Notes under the pieces: generated by a model
What the model was told of the DNA's origin: nothing
Database searches by the model: none
Seen by the model: only the letters and a program-made list of their open reading frames with translations
Made by a program: the position numbers and the translations under genes
Shown here: positions 48,879-61,200 of the stretch, piece by piece
Numbering within the stretch: the stretch's first letter is position 1
Layout of the letters: each line of letters begins with the position of its first letter
Assembly: GCA_902806595.1 (NCBI GenBank)
Contig: CADCXC010000012.1
Coordinates: 372,001 to 436,000 of the forward strand
Length of the DNA: 64,000 nucleotides
Source: Pyrenopolyporus hunteri
Taxonomy: Eukaryota > Ascomycota > Sordariomycetes > Xylariales > Hypoxylaceae
Direction: 5' to 3'

Positions 48879-51800
48879 GCGAGACCGCTATTTCCAAATC
48901 AGTAAAAATGTCGCAAAAATCATAAAAAAGAAACCGTACGGCGGCGCTCCGTAATAGGGAGGAGGTAAACAGGACTGATAGAGACATTCTCCGCCGTCGA
49001 GTATCACAGTAAGATACACATGCACACATAGCCGGCGTATATCGATCCATGTACGATCGATTAAGTCCGGCGTCGTCGTCGGGCGGAGGAGATCACAGTC
49101 TATCCTCGCCTAAGCGTTCGCCCCGAACGCTGAACGTCGTTCGCTGCTCGCCGTTTATTGGGCATGCTAGGACGTCACGTCGCGTCATGTATGCATGTAT
49201 AGGCTGGGTTGGGTTGGGTTGGGTTGGGACTGGGGGTGGGTTGGGTAACGGGGCTACGAAGGGATATCCAGTGTTACTACCTACGATCCGTAACTACTAT
49301 ATTTGTTCTTGTTCTTGTTTTTTTATTACTATTACTTCTTCTGGCTCTACCTACAATATCTACCTACCTTTTGAATTATCTTGTTAATATTTTATTATGC
49401 TTTTGTCTCCTTGTATTCTGAAGCTACTTGCTCGTTTGCTTGTTTCGACGTGATGTGACGATGCCATTGTCGGCGTCATCGTATGTCTCCCTGCCTCCCT
49501 TACGTTTACGCTATTATCGTGTCTCGACTACTTACCAACCCATATAGTCATGCTTACTCCTATCTAACGTACTACTTCTCTTCTTCATCTTAATTCCCAA
49601 CGTTATAAGTTATTTATATAGCGTCGAGACGTGTTCAGCCTCAAGCTATGGGTATTTCTTATTCCTAACTAGTAAAGACTACCCTGCTCGTGAAATGTCC
49701 ACCAGGACTTAGTACCCCTCTCTAGATCTAGATACCTAACTACCTACCTCCCAACCTACCCAGCCCTTCCAAACCCATACCACATACACTAGTAATACCA
49801 AATTTTCAGCCCCTTTCGTCATATAGCAAATAGACTTATGGTCATAGCGTACGTAGGTATGTATCAGCTAAACAAGGACGACCTACATAGGTGAATCTTA
49901 GTATCTACATCGGCGATATGTTAATATCAATCACCCTGTGGTATCATGTCCTACTGTGGCTGAGCCTTTGCCTCTACACTACCTACATAAGTACCTACCC
50001 TACATAAAGTCCCTTACGTGTGTACCTAATAGGCACAGCGTCTCGTGGTTATGTCAATATTAGGCACCTGTAGATACCTATATATCCCTGGGTGATACCT
50101 GCGTAACTACCTACCTGCCTAGATATCTATATAGGGGTACGTACGTACGTGGATCGATGATGCATGTAGACACGTGTGTTAACCTATGTAGGCCCTCGCA
50201 ACTAGTATGTATTTGTTGTACCCGCGTAGCACATTTGTTGTCTCGCCCCTACTACTATGTATCTAGGACAATGTGGTGTAATCCCTATTCCAAGGAGTTT
50301 CGAGACAGAATGCCTGGGTTGCCTATGCATCTACCTACCTAGGTAGGTACTTGGGTAGAGATGTAAGGAGGTTTGGGATAACTAGGACTTGTGGACGTAG
50401 GTACCCGGGTGTCGGATTCGGGGCACGTACAGGCGAAGGATTGGGGGGCTTTAGGGACTGTCTTGTCTCTATGGCGTGTCTGAAAGAAAATCGATAGGGG
50501 TCGTACGGATCTTTATGGAGTGTGAGGCGGGGGTACTGATGAGGATCTAGTTATAGATGGCCTAGGATCCGTTTATCTGCCTAACGTGGGCTCTACGAGC
50601 TTAGGGTTAGAATCCTTGACGTCCGAGTCCGTATCAACTCGAGTTTGGGACGGCTGGGTTCTCCTTAACCTTTGACACAACTCTAATAGGCTTCCCCACC
50701 CGCGATCAACGAAATAACAGAAAAAAACTAATAATTATAAATCGCCATAATCCGGGATACAGCCCTTTAAATTCGAACTTGGGAGGGAAAATCATAAATG
50801 GGGGGTTATCGACCACTCGCTGTTTTACCTCTTGGCGTTGTGGTTATGCTAGAATGTTAGATACCTAGTCATCTTACAGCTGTTAGGAATGATTAAGTGT
50901 AAATTTTCGAGAATCTTCAAGTAGCTGATCTCAAATATAAAAAATAAAAAGCCAAGAATGGACTTTATTCCACGAATGTGTGGATGTAGAAGAAGTCATA
51001 TTAGATATGATGTATCCAAAAGAGCAGCAATAAAACCCTTAATATGTAAATTCATCATACGCCCTCGTTCTGGGTTAGGCCGGTAGCATCGCATATCCGG
51101 GGCCAAGACCGGCATGTGGTTAGCGACGTCACTGAAACGTCAGCCCCAATTCCTTCCTCCCAAACGGCCATCGACCCGGTTGAATGGCCGTCGGTATCCG
51201 CAAATCGGGGGCCTTGGCGAGCCGGCCGATTGTGGAAACCCGTCGTCTCCCGGATTGTGCTTACCCTAGTGGTCGAATAGAGTTCGCTGTCTACATATCT
51301 AGTGAGAATCGCCATCGATAATGCAATAAGCCTCCAGCGCTTCCGGAGCGAGGCGCTGTCGGGGAAAGGGACAACAACCTCTCGATCGGCCCCGCAAGGT
51401 TTCTTGCTTTAGTGCCGCTCCGTTGATTTCGCACATATTAGCCGACGACGAATATAGGAGGAGGGGGGTTAGGGGGGTGAAGGGAGGCGACAGAAATGGC
51501 GGCAGATCTACATCCGCAGAGGCGCCCATTTCCCTGGGAGATCTGCCGACGATCGTTGATACGACCCCAGGGCCATCGACGTTAATTAAACGAACATGTT
51601 ATTGACCAGATTAGGTAAGGCATCCCAGGCTCCGAGAAATGGGGAAAGCTCCAGGCTCGATTGAGCTTTAATATATATCCGAGCCGGGGAGGGATTGGCT
51701 GTCAATTAGGCTGGTAAATTGATTCCAAACAGCTTAGACAGTTTAAACAGCCTTCGACTGGCTCTAGCGGTACAGATGTCCGCTGGTATATAAACGACAT

Positions 51801-51910
51801 GCATCATCCTTCAGTCGGCAGCATGGCCGACGTTGCTGACCCCCCTAAGCAGAAACACGCATCTCTCTACGTACTCCCAAAGGTGATCTAGTTACATAAC
51901 GATATCCATA
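48879..51910. other. Gene-poor region
   Basis: About 3 kb without a supportable gene. It holds a GGGTT repeat (49204-49246), many ACCTACCTACC words between 49735 and 50120, and a CTACCTACCTAGGTAGGTAC cluster at 50331-50350. The final 60 bp lie just before the lectin-like gene. Confidence 0.55.
49204..49246. repeat. GGGTT tandem repeat (G-rich)
   Basis: CTGGGTTGGGTTGGGTTGGG and a further interrupted GGGGGTGGGTTGGG. It has at least four G-runs, so a G-quadruplex is possible. It is not the TTAGGG telomere unit. Confidence 0.85.
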
Positions 51911-52640
51911 ATGCTGGTGACATCTCTCTTCGCTCTCGCGTTCGCCGCGACCGGCTTCGCCCAGGCCCCCGAGGGCTACCGCACCGTGTACATCACCTCG
52001 GCCGTGAACTCCAAGTTCGTCGTGGTCCCCAAGACGGCCACCAGCGGCAGCACTCTGGTCATGTGGGTCCCAAAGTCCTAACTCTTAACCCATAGGGAAT
52101 GCCGGCACTGACTCTCTTTCTTCGCATTCTCTAGTAAGACCGCCAACCAGAAGCCCGAGCAACAATGGTACCTCAAGTCCGGCAGCACCAAGATCCAGCT
52201 AGCGGGCACCACGCTCTGCCTTGACGCCGGCGCGAAAGGTAAGCCTTCGTGAATAAAGACAGACGTCGATAGATCGCGAGAACAGCCTAGTCTAACGCGT
52301 GGGAACCGAAAACAGCCAACTGGAGGGACATGGCCAACATCTCCATCAAGGAGTGCTCCGACACCGAGGACGGCCAGAAGTGGCTTGTCATGGAGGACGG
52401 ACGGATCGCCGTCGAGTTATCGAGCCCACGTAAGTGCCGCAAAAGCTTCCTGTCTTAAAAATAAAGAAAGAAAGGATAAAACGGAGCTAACACCCGATAC
52501 CAGAGGAGTGCCTCGACCTCCAGTACATGAGGGCGACGGAGAACAACCCCGTCGGTCTGTACAGCTGCGCCGGATTAGGAAACACGGGTGCCGCGGACAA
52601 GGGTATCAACTGGCCGCTCACCGAGGTCACTGCTCCCTAG
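51911..52640 (+). CDS. Small secreted beta-trefoil (R-type lectin-like) protein
   Basis: Exons are 51911-52062, 52135-52238, 52316-52429 and 52504-52640, giving 168 residues. MLVTSLFALAFAATGFAQA is a signal peptide with a likely cleavage after AQA. The mature part carries Q-x-W motifs typical of R-type (ricin-B-like) beta-trefoils (EQQWYL, GQKWLV) and CLDAG/CLDLQ strands, with six cysteines in the mature part that could pair. No catalytic domain is attached. The first donor is taken as GTGGGT, joining LVIKTANQKPEQQ; the others are GTAAGC and GTAAGT. Such single-domain secreted trefoils may bind glycans outside the cell; ligand unknown. The fold is inferred from motifs only. Confidence 0.8.
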
Positions 52641-53792
52641 AGCGTGCACTACCTAGGTTACTGCAGATCTGGTTCTCGGGTTGGAAGGTTGCTTGGTTAC
52701 GTGATAGAAAGATGTTAGTGTCGAGAATATCAATAGTGACCAGGCCGTAAGAAACCCAAGAGCTTTGTTGCTAGTATCGTAAGTGAAATAGCACAATAAA
52801 ATTGTACTTATTGAGAATGTCGCCCGCCTGGGAAACGTAAGCGGAGTGCTTAAGGTAGTCGGGTCGTTGGAAAGTTATCCGTGATGGCCTGCTTCTCTCG
52901 TTCCGTAGTCGCCTAGAGCTGGCCGCTGACCTTGCTTACGAGCTAAGCGATGGACTCCGACGATACCTGGGGGCTAAACACTCAGAGCAAGAAGAGTGCT
53001 AGAATATTCGACATGCGCCAGACCCTGATCGCTGTTAATATTGGAAACATATTAGTACTGGGGGAAAGTGACTCGTCATGCCATTCCTATAGGGGTCGGT
53101 ATGTTATACCATAGCTTCGAGCATAGCAGTGATCCCATGGCCCACACGATATGTACCTAGGTTTAATGCGAAACAAGAATTACAGATTCTTCTCCGGCGA
53201 AGTATGGAAGGGTAGAAATGTAACGACAAAACAGACGAACCGCTATGCCACGCCCGAGTTACCCGACGTACCTGGGATTAGTGTACTCCAGCCCACCCAC
53301 CGACCCGATGCAGCCAGCTACCAAGAGAAGGATCTGGACCTATCATCACGATCACGAGAACGGAAGACCCTGTCTGAAACGGACGCCACATTTCGTCGCA
53401 GCAAGCCCGCGTCGGGCCCCCCACGTCTTGTCTTATACACCGGCTTCAACCTGTGAAGATAGGTGTCTTTTCATAGGGCCATGATATGCATGTGATTCGG
53501 TGGGTAGCTTCCTATTCAGGCCACATCGCGCCCAGACGATGATAGGCGGAGCTGTCTGCTAGAGCGTTTTGTGTGGCTTAAATACTTAAGGAGCATGTAA
53601 CCCCTTTCATACATGAGGAGGCCACCGGGAGCAGATGCCCGTAGATGGCTCTACTAGCTCATCTAACCGCAGTTATTACGAAATATCATGAAGGACATAC
53701 CTAGGTAGGTGCATAGGGACCAATCGATCATCCATCCACCCATCCATTCATTCACCCACCTATCCATCCGTCCATCTGCCCGCCCCGTACAC
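52641..53792. other. Intergenic region
   Basis: No gene is supported. Motif copies lie at 53153-53163 (GTACCTAGGTT) and 53698-53709 (ACCTAGGTAGGT), and CCATCCATC-type words just before the convergent UCH37 gene. Confidence 0.55.
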
Positions 53793-54907
53793 CTAACCCT
53801 CCATATCCACATCCTCGCCACCGCCTTTCTTCCTGCTCTCGAGGCGCTGTCTCGTCCTACCCTTCGCCTCCTCTATCCAGCGATTATACGCGTCGTCCCC
53901 GCCCTCCCTGAGCTTCATCTCCACCACGCCCTTCAGCACCGCGCCCGCGAAGCCCACGAAGTTGTGTCTGCGGAGGGCGTTCTCGAACTGCCAGTCGCGG
54001 CGCTTGCGCTCCTCGCGGGCGAGCGTCTCCGCGTCGCCGATCGCGCGCGCCGCCGCGCGGCGGTCGCCCACCATGGCCATGAGGTTGAACCGGATCTCCG
54101 ACATGTCGTAGCGGGCGATGCGGCGCCGGAGGACCTCCATGACGCGGGCCGGGAACTCGTCCTGCGCGCAAGGGCCGTGGCTGATGGGCGCGGGCTGCAG
54201 GCCGTCGAGCTCGTACAGGACGCCGTCGACGGGCGCGTAGGCGACGAAGTGGAACGCGTCCTCGGCCTCGCCGCCCTGGCGCTGCGTCTCGTCCACGAAC
54301 GGGCTGCTGCGCGCGAAGCTGTTGTGCACGTCCCGGATCAGCTCGCTGTTGCTCAGCGCCTCGCCCCGGAACTCGGGCGGCAGCGCCATCGTGAACTCCC
54401 GGAACTCCCGCAGCGGGCCGCCGATGTCCAGGCCGCCCCCCGCCGCCGCCGAGCCTTGGCCCTCGCCCGCCCGGTTCATGAGCACGGATAGCAGGGCCTG
54501 CGTCCCGCACGCGTTCTGTATCGTCTGCGCCGCGAACCAGAGCCGCTCCGCCGCGTCGTGGTCGAAGGTGCCGTCGAGCGGCTTGTCGGTCGAGGTGTAC
54601 GGCGTGTCCGTCGGGTACTTGAAGAGGAAGATGACGCCGTAGACGGGATGCAGCGCCGCCAGCGATTCCGGCTCTAGCGTAAGGAGCTCCTCGAACTGGA
54701 CATTCTGGACGCCTAGGTTATTGAGGAGGAACGTGAACACGCCCTATAGAACTCCGATTAGCCGCCGATAGGGTATTAGAAGGTTGGGCCTGGGCTTTCG
54801 CATACGGCATCCGACTCAACTACATTTTAGGTGGTCAGCAAACGGTGCCCAAGCTTGAGAGAAGCGCTAATGGACGCTACTCAACTGGTATTCCAACCAC
54901 CACTCAT
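53793..54907 (-). CDS. UCH37/UCHL5-type ubiquitin C-terminal hydrolase
   Basis: A thiol deubiquitinase that in other eukaryotes trims ubiquitin chains at the 26S proteasome. Exons are 54886-54907, 54806-54819 and 53793-54743, giving 328 residues. The 22-nt first exon and 14-nt second exon together restore MSGGWNTIESDAGVFTFLL, the expected family start. Catalytic Cys lies in QNACGTQALLS, His in AFHFVAYAPVDG, Asp in LYELDGL. The C-terminal ULD part shows RRRIARYDMSEIRFNLMAM and RRHNFVGFAG. The family contacts Rpn13 through its C-terminal region; here the tail is basic then acidic (RKKGGGEDVDMEG). The coding part is strongly GC-rich. Exons 1 and 2 depend on splice inference but fit the family closely. 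Confidence 0.9.
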
Positions 54908-55820
54908 CTTTCAGCTTGGCCTAGCAGCGTATGCAGGACGCTGGCTGCGGATCTATGGTATGGCAGTAGGTAAGTGAATCTAACCAGGAACTCTCTCTTC
55001 AGAAGATTTAAACGTCGAAAACTCCTGGCGTATGAGGTTATAGCAATTAGTAAATCCTTCTTCACCGTGACATAGGCCCGGAGGTTTCTTGTTCACGTGG
55101 TCTAAATAAAGACGAGCGTTTGTTCATGATGTCAAATTTGTGCAGCAGTTTAAGATGCAATAAATTAGGTTGGTATTAATACCTACGTGCTGGAGACTGG
55201 AGCTGAGTACCAGGTACAATACGGGGCGGTTACGTACTGCGCTTACGTGCCTTAGAGCTACCTAAGCATATGTGGCCCTGACTGGCTTGGGGCGCCTGTG
55301 GCTTGAAATTACAGGCAATGTATTTCTTGGCACTTGGCAAACTATCTGATGAGATAGGGCGGATTCTAGCTATCTAGGTATCTAAGTACCTTGCTACCTT
55401 GCTATCTGAATTGCACAAACTGAGCCCTTTTCACACGTCTTCGTCACGTATATTATTCAGACGTCATGAATGCCATGTTTTCGTTTTCCTCTTTTTTTGT
55501 GTGTGTTCTGCTACAGCGAAGCTATCCGGGAGATTCTTCCGTTCCTTTTCCCCTTATGAAGGATATGCCTGGTCTCGAGACCACATCCACACCGTCCGTT
55601 ACAGGAATTAGTCAGTTTCCGCAGACATCTCAAAGAACATTGTGTGAAGCATCTCTTCGTATCCTTTCCGGCATCCGTTTATCATTATGCGTGTGGTCCT
55701 CATTCTTTCATCCACACGCCTCGTAACCCTCCTCGTCCATAAACGCCGACGCGAACCCTTTCTGAACTGGCGAATTCATGCCTAGAATTGGCATGTGGGG
55801 TTTCCTACTCTTTGAGCGCT
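54908..55820. other. Intergenic region
   Basis: 5' flank of UCH37 and 3' flank of the permease gene. Motif copies lie near 55371-55400 (TATCTAGGTATCTAAGTACC). No gene is supported. Confidence 0.55.
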
Positions 55821-58251
55821 TTAGTCGAGGGACGGCAAGTCATGCTCGCGGTGTCGGATGTGCATCTGGGGCAGGGAGCGACTCTGCACGATGCGCACTT
55901 CCTTGTCTTCCTCGGCCGAACGACCTCGAGAGCTAGTATCGGTGGGAATATTCATGGCGCTGTCGTTATCCACCAGTTCCACGGCGCCCTTATGGTCGCT
56001 TCCCTGGAAACGGGCTGGCACCACCTTTCGCTTGAGGGCCTGCATCCAACCCGGTAAGCCCCGGCCGCCTAGACCCCAGTCATAGACCTCCTTCTCATGC
56101 CAGTTTGAGGGGGTGACTCGACCGTTAGTGGCTTTTACAACCACCCAGATCATGGTGTTGAGTACGACATAAACCATCATGCCACTAGGATTCTGGTTAG
56201 CTTCTGCCTACCCGTATTCAAAGGGTGACTTACGCAATGAGGCCATAGGCGACACTGTAGCTGAAGGGCATGAAGGCCAGGGTGACGAAGGAAGGGACAG
56301 CATCCCCGATGTACTGCCAATTGATATTGATTACCTGACGGATCATCAGGCAGCCGACCTTGGTGGATAAAGTTAGCACTCCCCTTCTTGGACATAGCAT
56401 TGACGGATAAGCTTACCAGAATCAGAGTCGATCCCGTAGCCCAAGGCGGAACAGAGGCGAGGATCGGGGCAAAGAAGAGGCAGACCAAGAAGCAGATGCC
56501 GGTAGAAATCGCAGTCAATCCAGTTCGTCCACCTTCAGCAATTCCTGCGCCACTCTCAATGAAGGCCGTAACGGGCGAACAGCCGAAGAGGGAACCGATC
56601 GAAATCATGATTGCGTCGGTGCAATAGGCAAGGGTCGATCGAGGGAAATCACCATCCTCCTCCACAACACCACAGAATTTTGCCATGGAATACAGAGTGG
56701 CAGTACAGTCAATGACGTCGACGTAGAGGAACGTAACCAGGGCTAAGGCGAACTGAGCTCCGCTGCTTCCCTTGAGACCCCAATCTTGAACGTTCAGGAC
56801 GGTCTGGATCGGGTGGAACGCGACAACTTGCTTGAAGAATTCGTATCGTTCCTCGCCGGCCTCGGTATATGGGAAGTACGTGAACGCAGTATTGCGGCTA
56901 ATGATAAATTAGTTGGTCGCCGACAGAATAGGGTCAAGAAAAAAGAGCAGGAGGGTAATATTCTACTTACGGCCAAGACATAATAGACACGATACCGATG
57001 CCGATGACAATGGCACTCTTCACCTTGAAGGCCATCATGAATGCGACAAAAATACCGCCGACGAAGATGCCGATCCACATCTGTTGGGGACTGTTAGCTA
57101 GAAGTTAGACTTTCTTCGGAAGAGTCTTACCCCGGGGTTTGTCATGATGTGGCTGGAACACTCTCCCTTGCTGTCAAGATACTCAGCTGGACATCCGCCG
57201 ATGGCAAGGGGGGTAGAAAATCCGCCCGTGATGGCGCCAATGCCAGCAGAATAAGACAATCCGATCTCAGTAAGGAACAAGCCGATACCGACACCGCAAG
57301 CTGTCTTGATGGTAGCCGGAATCATCCGGACCAGCCACTGTCGCATGCCTGTCAGAGCCAATATGACGAAGATGAAACCTTCGACGAAGATGGCGGTGAG
57401 GGCAATCTTGTAAGGGACTTGGCCAGTACCATGCCAACCGACGACCTGATAGGTGAAATAGGCGTTTAGACCCATTCCAGGACTACGCAAAGAAGGTTAA
57501 CCGCGAGAACCTAGTGGGAAATATTGGTGAATCAAGAGCGGACATACCCAAGAGCGACAGGCAGATTGGTAAGGAAGCCGAAGGCAATGCTGGAGAGGCC
57601 TGCAAGAGCGGCAGTAGCCGTAATCAGGTCTCGCTTCAAGCCTACATAGGAAGAGTCAGTAAGTCTTGGGGCCAATTGGGTTAGTTCCCCATTTTGAGAA
57701 GTTTTAGGTACTTACCTGCCTGGCAAAGGGCATAGTCGGGATCGCCGGGGCAGCCGGGCTTGGATCCGGGCGGGCACTCACACATGCCACCGGAGTCCGC
57801 AAGGACAGCGGCCTTTTCTTGTTAGATCTAACGGTGCATAGAAAAGCATGGTGGGTTGGATACTCACGTTGACAGCCACAATGTAGGCCATAGTGGCGAA
57901 GGTAGTGAGGCCAGCACGGATCTCCCGGAAGAAAGACGCACCCCGGATGGTGTCCGGCTAGACGTTGTTAGCAGATTAACCACCATCGCCGCGCGGTGAC
58001 GATATCGTGTCGCATCAGCTCAGCAGACTACGATCACGACATGGATAGGAATATATGATATCAAGAACATCTTGGTTGTCGGGATGGGTGATAGCTTGTG
58101 GAGTATGATGGGGAGAAGGTGAGGGGGGATAACTTACATGGCCAGATCCATCAAGGCGAAAGACACGACCGAAAGTTGAACAATTGATACGATCCTCAAT
58201 TGTGGCGGCCTTGCTCATCGCCTGGTCGATGAAGCCCGTAATGCCCGGCAT
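55821..58251 (-). CDS. azgA: AzgA-type purine (hypoxanthine/adenine/guanine) permease
   Basis: A plasma-membrane proton symporter of the AzgA branch of nucleobase transporters. Nine exons: 58138-58251, 57868-57957, 57716-57812, 57548-57641, 57131-57482, 56971-57080, 56417-56897, 56234-56358 and 55821-56184, giving 608 residues. The N-terminal region RGASFFREIRAGLTTFATMA is diagnostic, as are VALGPGMGLNAYFTYQVVGW, TEAGEERYEFFKQVV and CSPVTAFIESGAGIAEGGRT. Multiple hydrophobic segments (about 12) are spread along the protein. A Cys-rich loop CECPPGSKPGCPGDPDYALC sits after the first membrane segment. The cytoplasmic tail is about 100 residues and hydrophilic. Every junction is in phase and restores family sequence. 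Substrate range is family knowledge. Confidence 0.93.
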
Positions 58252-61200
58252 CTTGTCTCGTTTAGGCGACGAGAAACTGTGTCGGTTAGGTGAGCTGCAC
58301 AAAAGAGAGCTGGCTGATCTAGCCTTGAGATAGAAAGAACAAAATCGAGATCCAGCGGGCTGGGAAGAGAGAAAGACTATCGATGGTAAGTAAGGTGAAT
58401 TATGTAGATTGGATTAATTAACGCGTCAAGCTTCTGACAGGCGAAGTTGACTGCGCGGGGGGATAAGGAAAGGAAAGGTAAGGTAAGGTAAGGTAAGTCA
58501 AGATACCAAACAGAGTAGGGTAGGGTGGTGCCTTGGGAGCCGACGCGATACGTGAAGGAGGGGATCTAATGAAAAGTCATACCTTGATGCGACTACAGAT
58601 TCTTCAGACTGGAAAGCGTTGTGGCTTGTCAGTTGTGAAGAGTGTGTTTTTTGTGCGAGAGGAATTTCGCCGAGGGGCAGTGAGAAGTTAGAAGGTGGGA
58701 GAGTTATGCAAACCTTGGGGCGACAAAGGCTACCGACTGATTAAGCACGGGTACCTCTGTGCTTTAGGGCTAGAAATTATTGTAGCCTGTGTGCAGAGGT
58801 GGAATGGAAAGAACGACGAGCAGGTTGCGGAAGGAACGCAGGTATAGACGCGTGTATGCCTAAGCTACACGTCCATGTATCCGCCAAATAGGGAGGTACG
58901 TACCTGTTATTTCGATTTCAACTCAGGTACAATCAGAAAATCAGACGAGATTATTGCCTAGGTACCTAGGTATTAGTGGGATCACTTCAGAAAATCAAAG
59001 TGCCTAATCAGGTTCTTGTCTGGGTGATTTGGTCTTTAGGTACCTTTGTGATTTTGGATTTCTCTTGTTTGCCGTTTTGGAGGAGCTTCGCTGCTGAGAT
59101 CACGCCCCTACCGGAAAGATATCCACGGCTTACAATCCAAGGTCGGCAGCGGTGCACCTGCAGAAATGATTCTTGTGGACGACTCTGTTCAAAGTAGTTC
59201 TCGGTAGTTTTCCGTCGGACCGTAGTCGATAATTATCATGTTACGGTGAAATTCTGCTTGTGTTCTAAAGAGATGAGGACCATGTGTCTTCGATATTCAC
59301 CGAGTTGGCACGTCCCCCCTCCCTAAGGCGGGCTCCGTGATCGAACCCCTTTAAACCTGAAGGTCCTCTTTCTTGCCCTCCTACCAAGTTAACTAACGGC
59401 CACCCGTGTGGGATAGTAGTATGAGAGAAGACTGGGCTGTGAAATATGGTGTATCCTTGTTTAGCCGTAACACATTACAATCGAGAGACATTTGAAGGAA
59501 CCAGAACCAGAACCAGGACCGACGGCGTGCTAAATCAACATTTAAATCGTGGGGCTTCCTCCTTTCCCCCAAAAACACGCGGAGGCGATGGACGACATTA
59601 TCATAAGAGTATATATATAAAGGCAGATATATCCCTATAATTGCCAAGGCTATCCCAGCATCGGATGCAAACATCTCAATACTGCAAGGGCGCAAATTAG
59701 CATGCGGATTGCCGGCCTCCTTTTCATCGAATCTACCTTATTCTTCTATTTATCTTGAGCCTCTCGTCTATATAAGGTGACCAAGCATTGGCGTGTGCAA
59801 GCATCAACTTTACATGAATGTTGTGCTGCCCCCTGCTTGCTGCAGCTACGATTCGGCCTTGCACCACCATTTTCCTATCCACCCTATTCAGCTCTTCAAC
59901 GCTCCCAACCCCGTATCAGCACTAGTAAACTATTGGTCAGCATGAGGTGATTAAAATCACTTGATTCTCCTGAGAAATTCCTCAAGTAGTTTGTCCCACT
60001 GGCAGTAGACAAATAACCAAGCCCCTGAAGGGCCTCCTAAGGGACAGCATCGGGCTGGACACTGAATGATTATACGAGACACGCGGGAAAAAATTCGCCA
60101 ATTACCGAAATACACCGTGACGCAAGCTATTCCACTACCGAAGCACAGAGTGGAGATGGGATGTCCGTCCATGCCATCATATAATGCTTGTGCAAGCCGG
60201 GACGTGCATGTCGCGTTTCCTCATGTGCGAGGTCCCTCGTCGATAACCGACGTAACAAAAACAGAATTAGAGGCTAGAATATCACGATGCATTCGGGATT
60301 TGAGCCATGCAGACGAATCGGAAAAGAAGCCATGTTGTCCAGTCTTAAGTGCGCGTCTATACCTACCCAGCTACGTCGACTATTCAAGCAGTGTTTCCTT
60401 GAAGTGTCTCAATAGGACAGGACTATAGAAACTTTCTAATTATTAGATTAAGGTTTTGGCCAATAGATAACGTTATTTGCAATGTTAAACGATCATCTTT
60501 TCAGGAACAGCTTTACAACCTATCCAGCTGAGCCCATCATCAATATCTCATCCGACTCGAACCAGCTCGTTAATCTTAGAGGCGAGCAGCGAATTGTAGC
60601 TAATAGCGGTACTCCTATTCGTATTTGGTTAGGTTTATTTGGTCTTGCTCGCTATTACCCTAATCTTTAGCATGGCCCTAACAAGCAAAACAAATTCCCA
60701 CTCCTGTAGAACACTAATAGGATTCGGTGAATGGATAGAGATAGCTCTAGAAGAGATAAACTTCTATAGGAAATTTTTCAAATAATTCAACTTACTACCT
60801 TGCATTGATATTTTCTTACTGATATTAGCCAAATACATCGTTTTCATACCGGATTTGCGCTTCAGCAGAGCGAGTTAGAATCCTCCGTAGGGGGCCCACG
60901 AACACAACGTGGAGTAAAGGGGCTAGTACGTCTCGAAGGCTATTCTCCATCAACAACGTAAATTGAGAGATTATATTAAAGTAGATTTTTCGGCTTGTCG
61001 TTGAAGTCAAACATCAGCCTAGCTTTGAGCCTAATGCAGTATTTATTGTCCGACGTCTAAGCGCTTGGTTAGGGGGATAAGTGTGGGTAGCTCGATACTT
61101 AGTAAGGAAGGTGATTAGGAGTTCGTGGGGTATGTTTACTTCTCATCATTAGAGGTAGATGTAAATGTGCTAGGATCTGAGATAGAGAAAAAAACACGGT

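Noticed and set aside
49204..49246. Telomere or subtelomere boundary
   Set aside because: The unit is GGGTT, not TTAGGG, and conserved core genes lie on both sides.
53709..54510. Long frames opposite and alongside the UCH37 gene
   Set aside because: Same cause: GC-rich third positions. The minus-strand frame with the UCH catalytic residues is the real one.
59325..59402. tRNA-like sequence on the minus strand (TAGTTAACTTGGTAG and GGGGTTCGATCAC)
   Set aside because: A- and B-box-like words are present but the T stem lacks the G53-C61 pair and no acceptor stem forms; at most a degenerate pseudogene.
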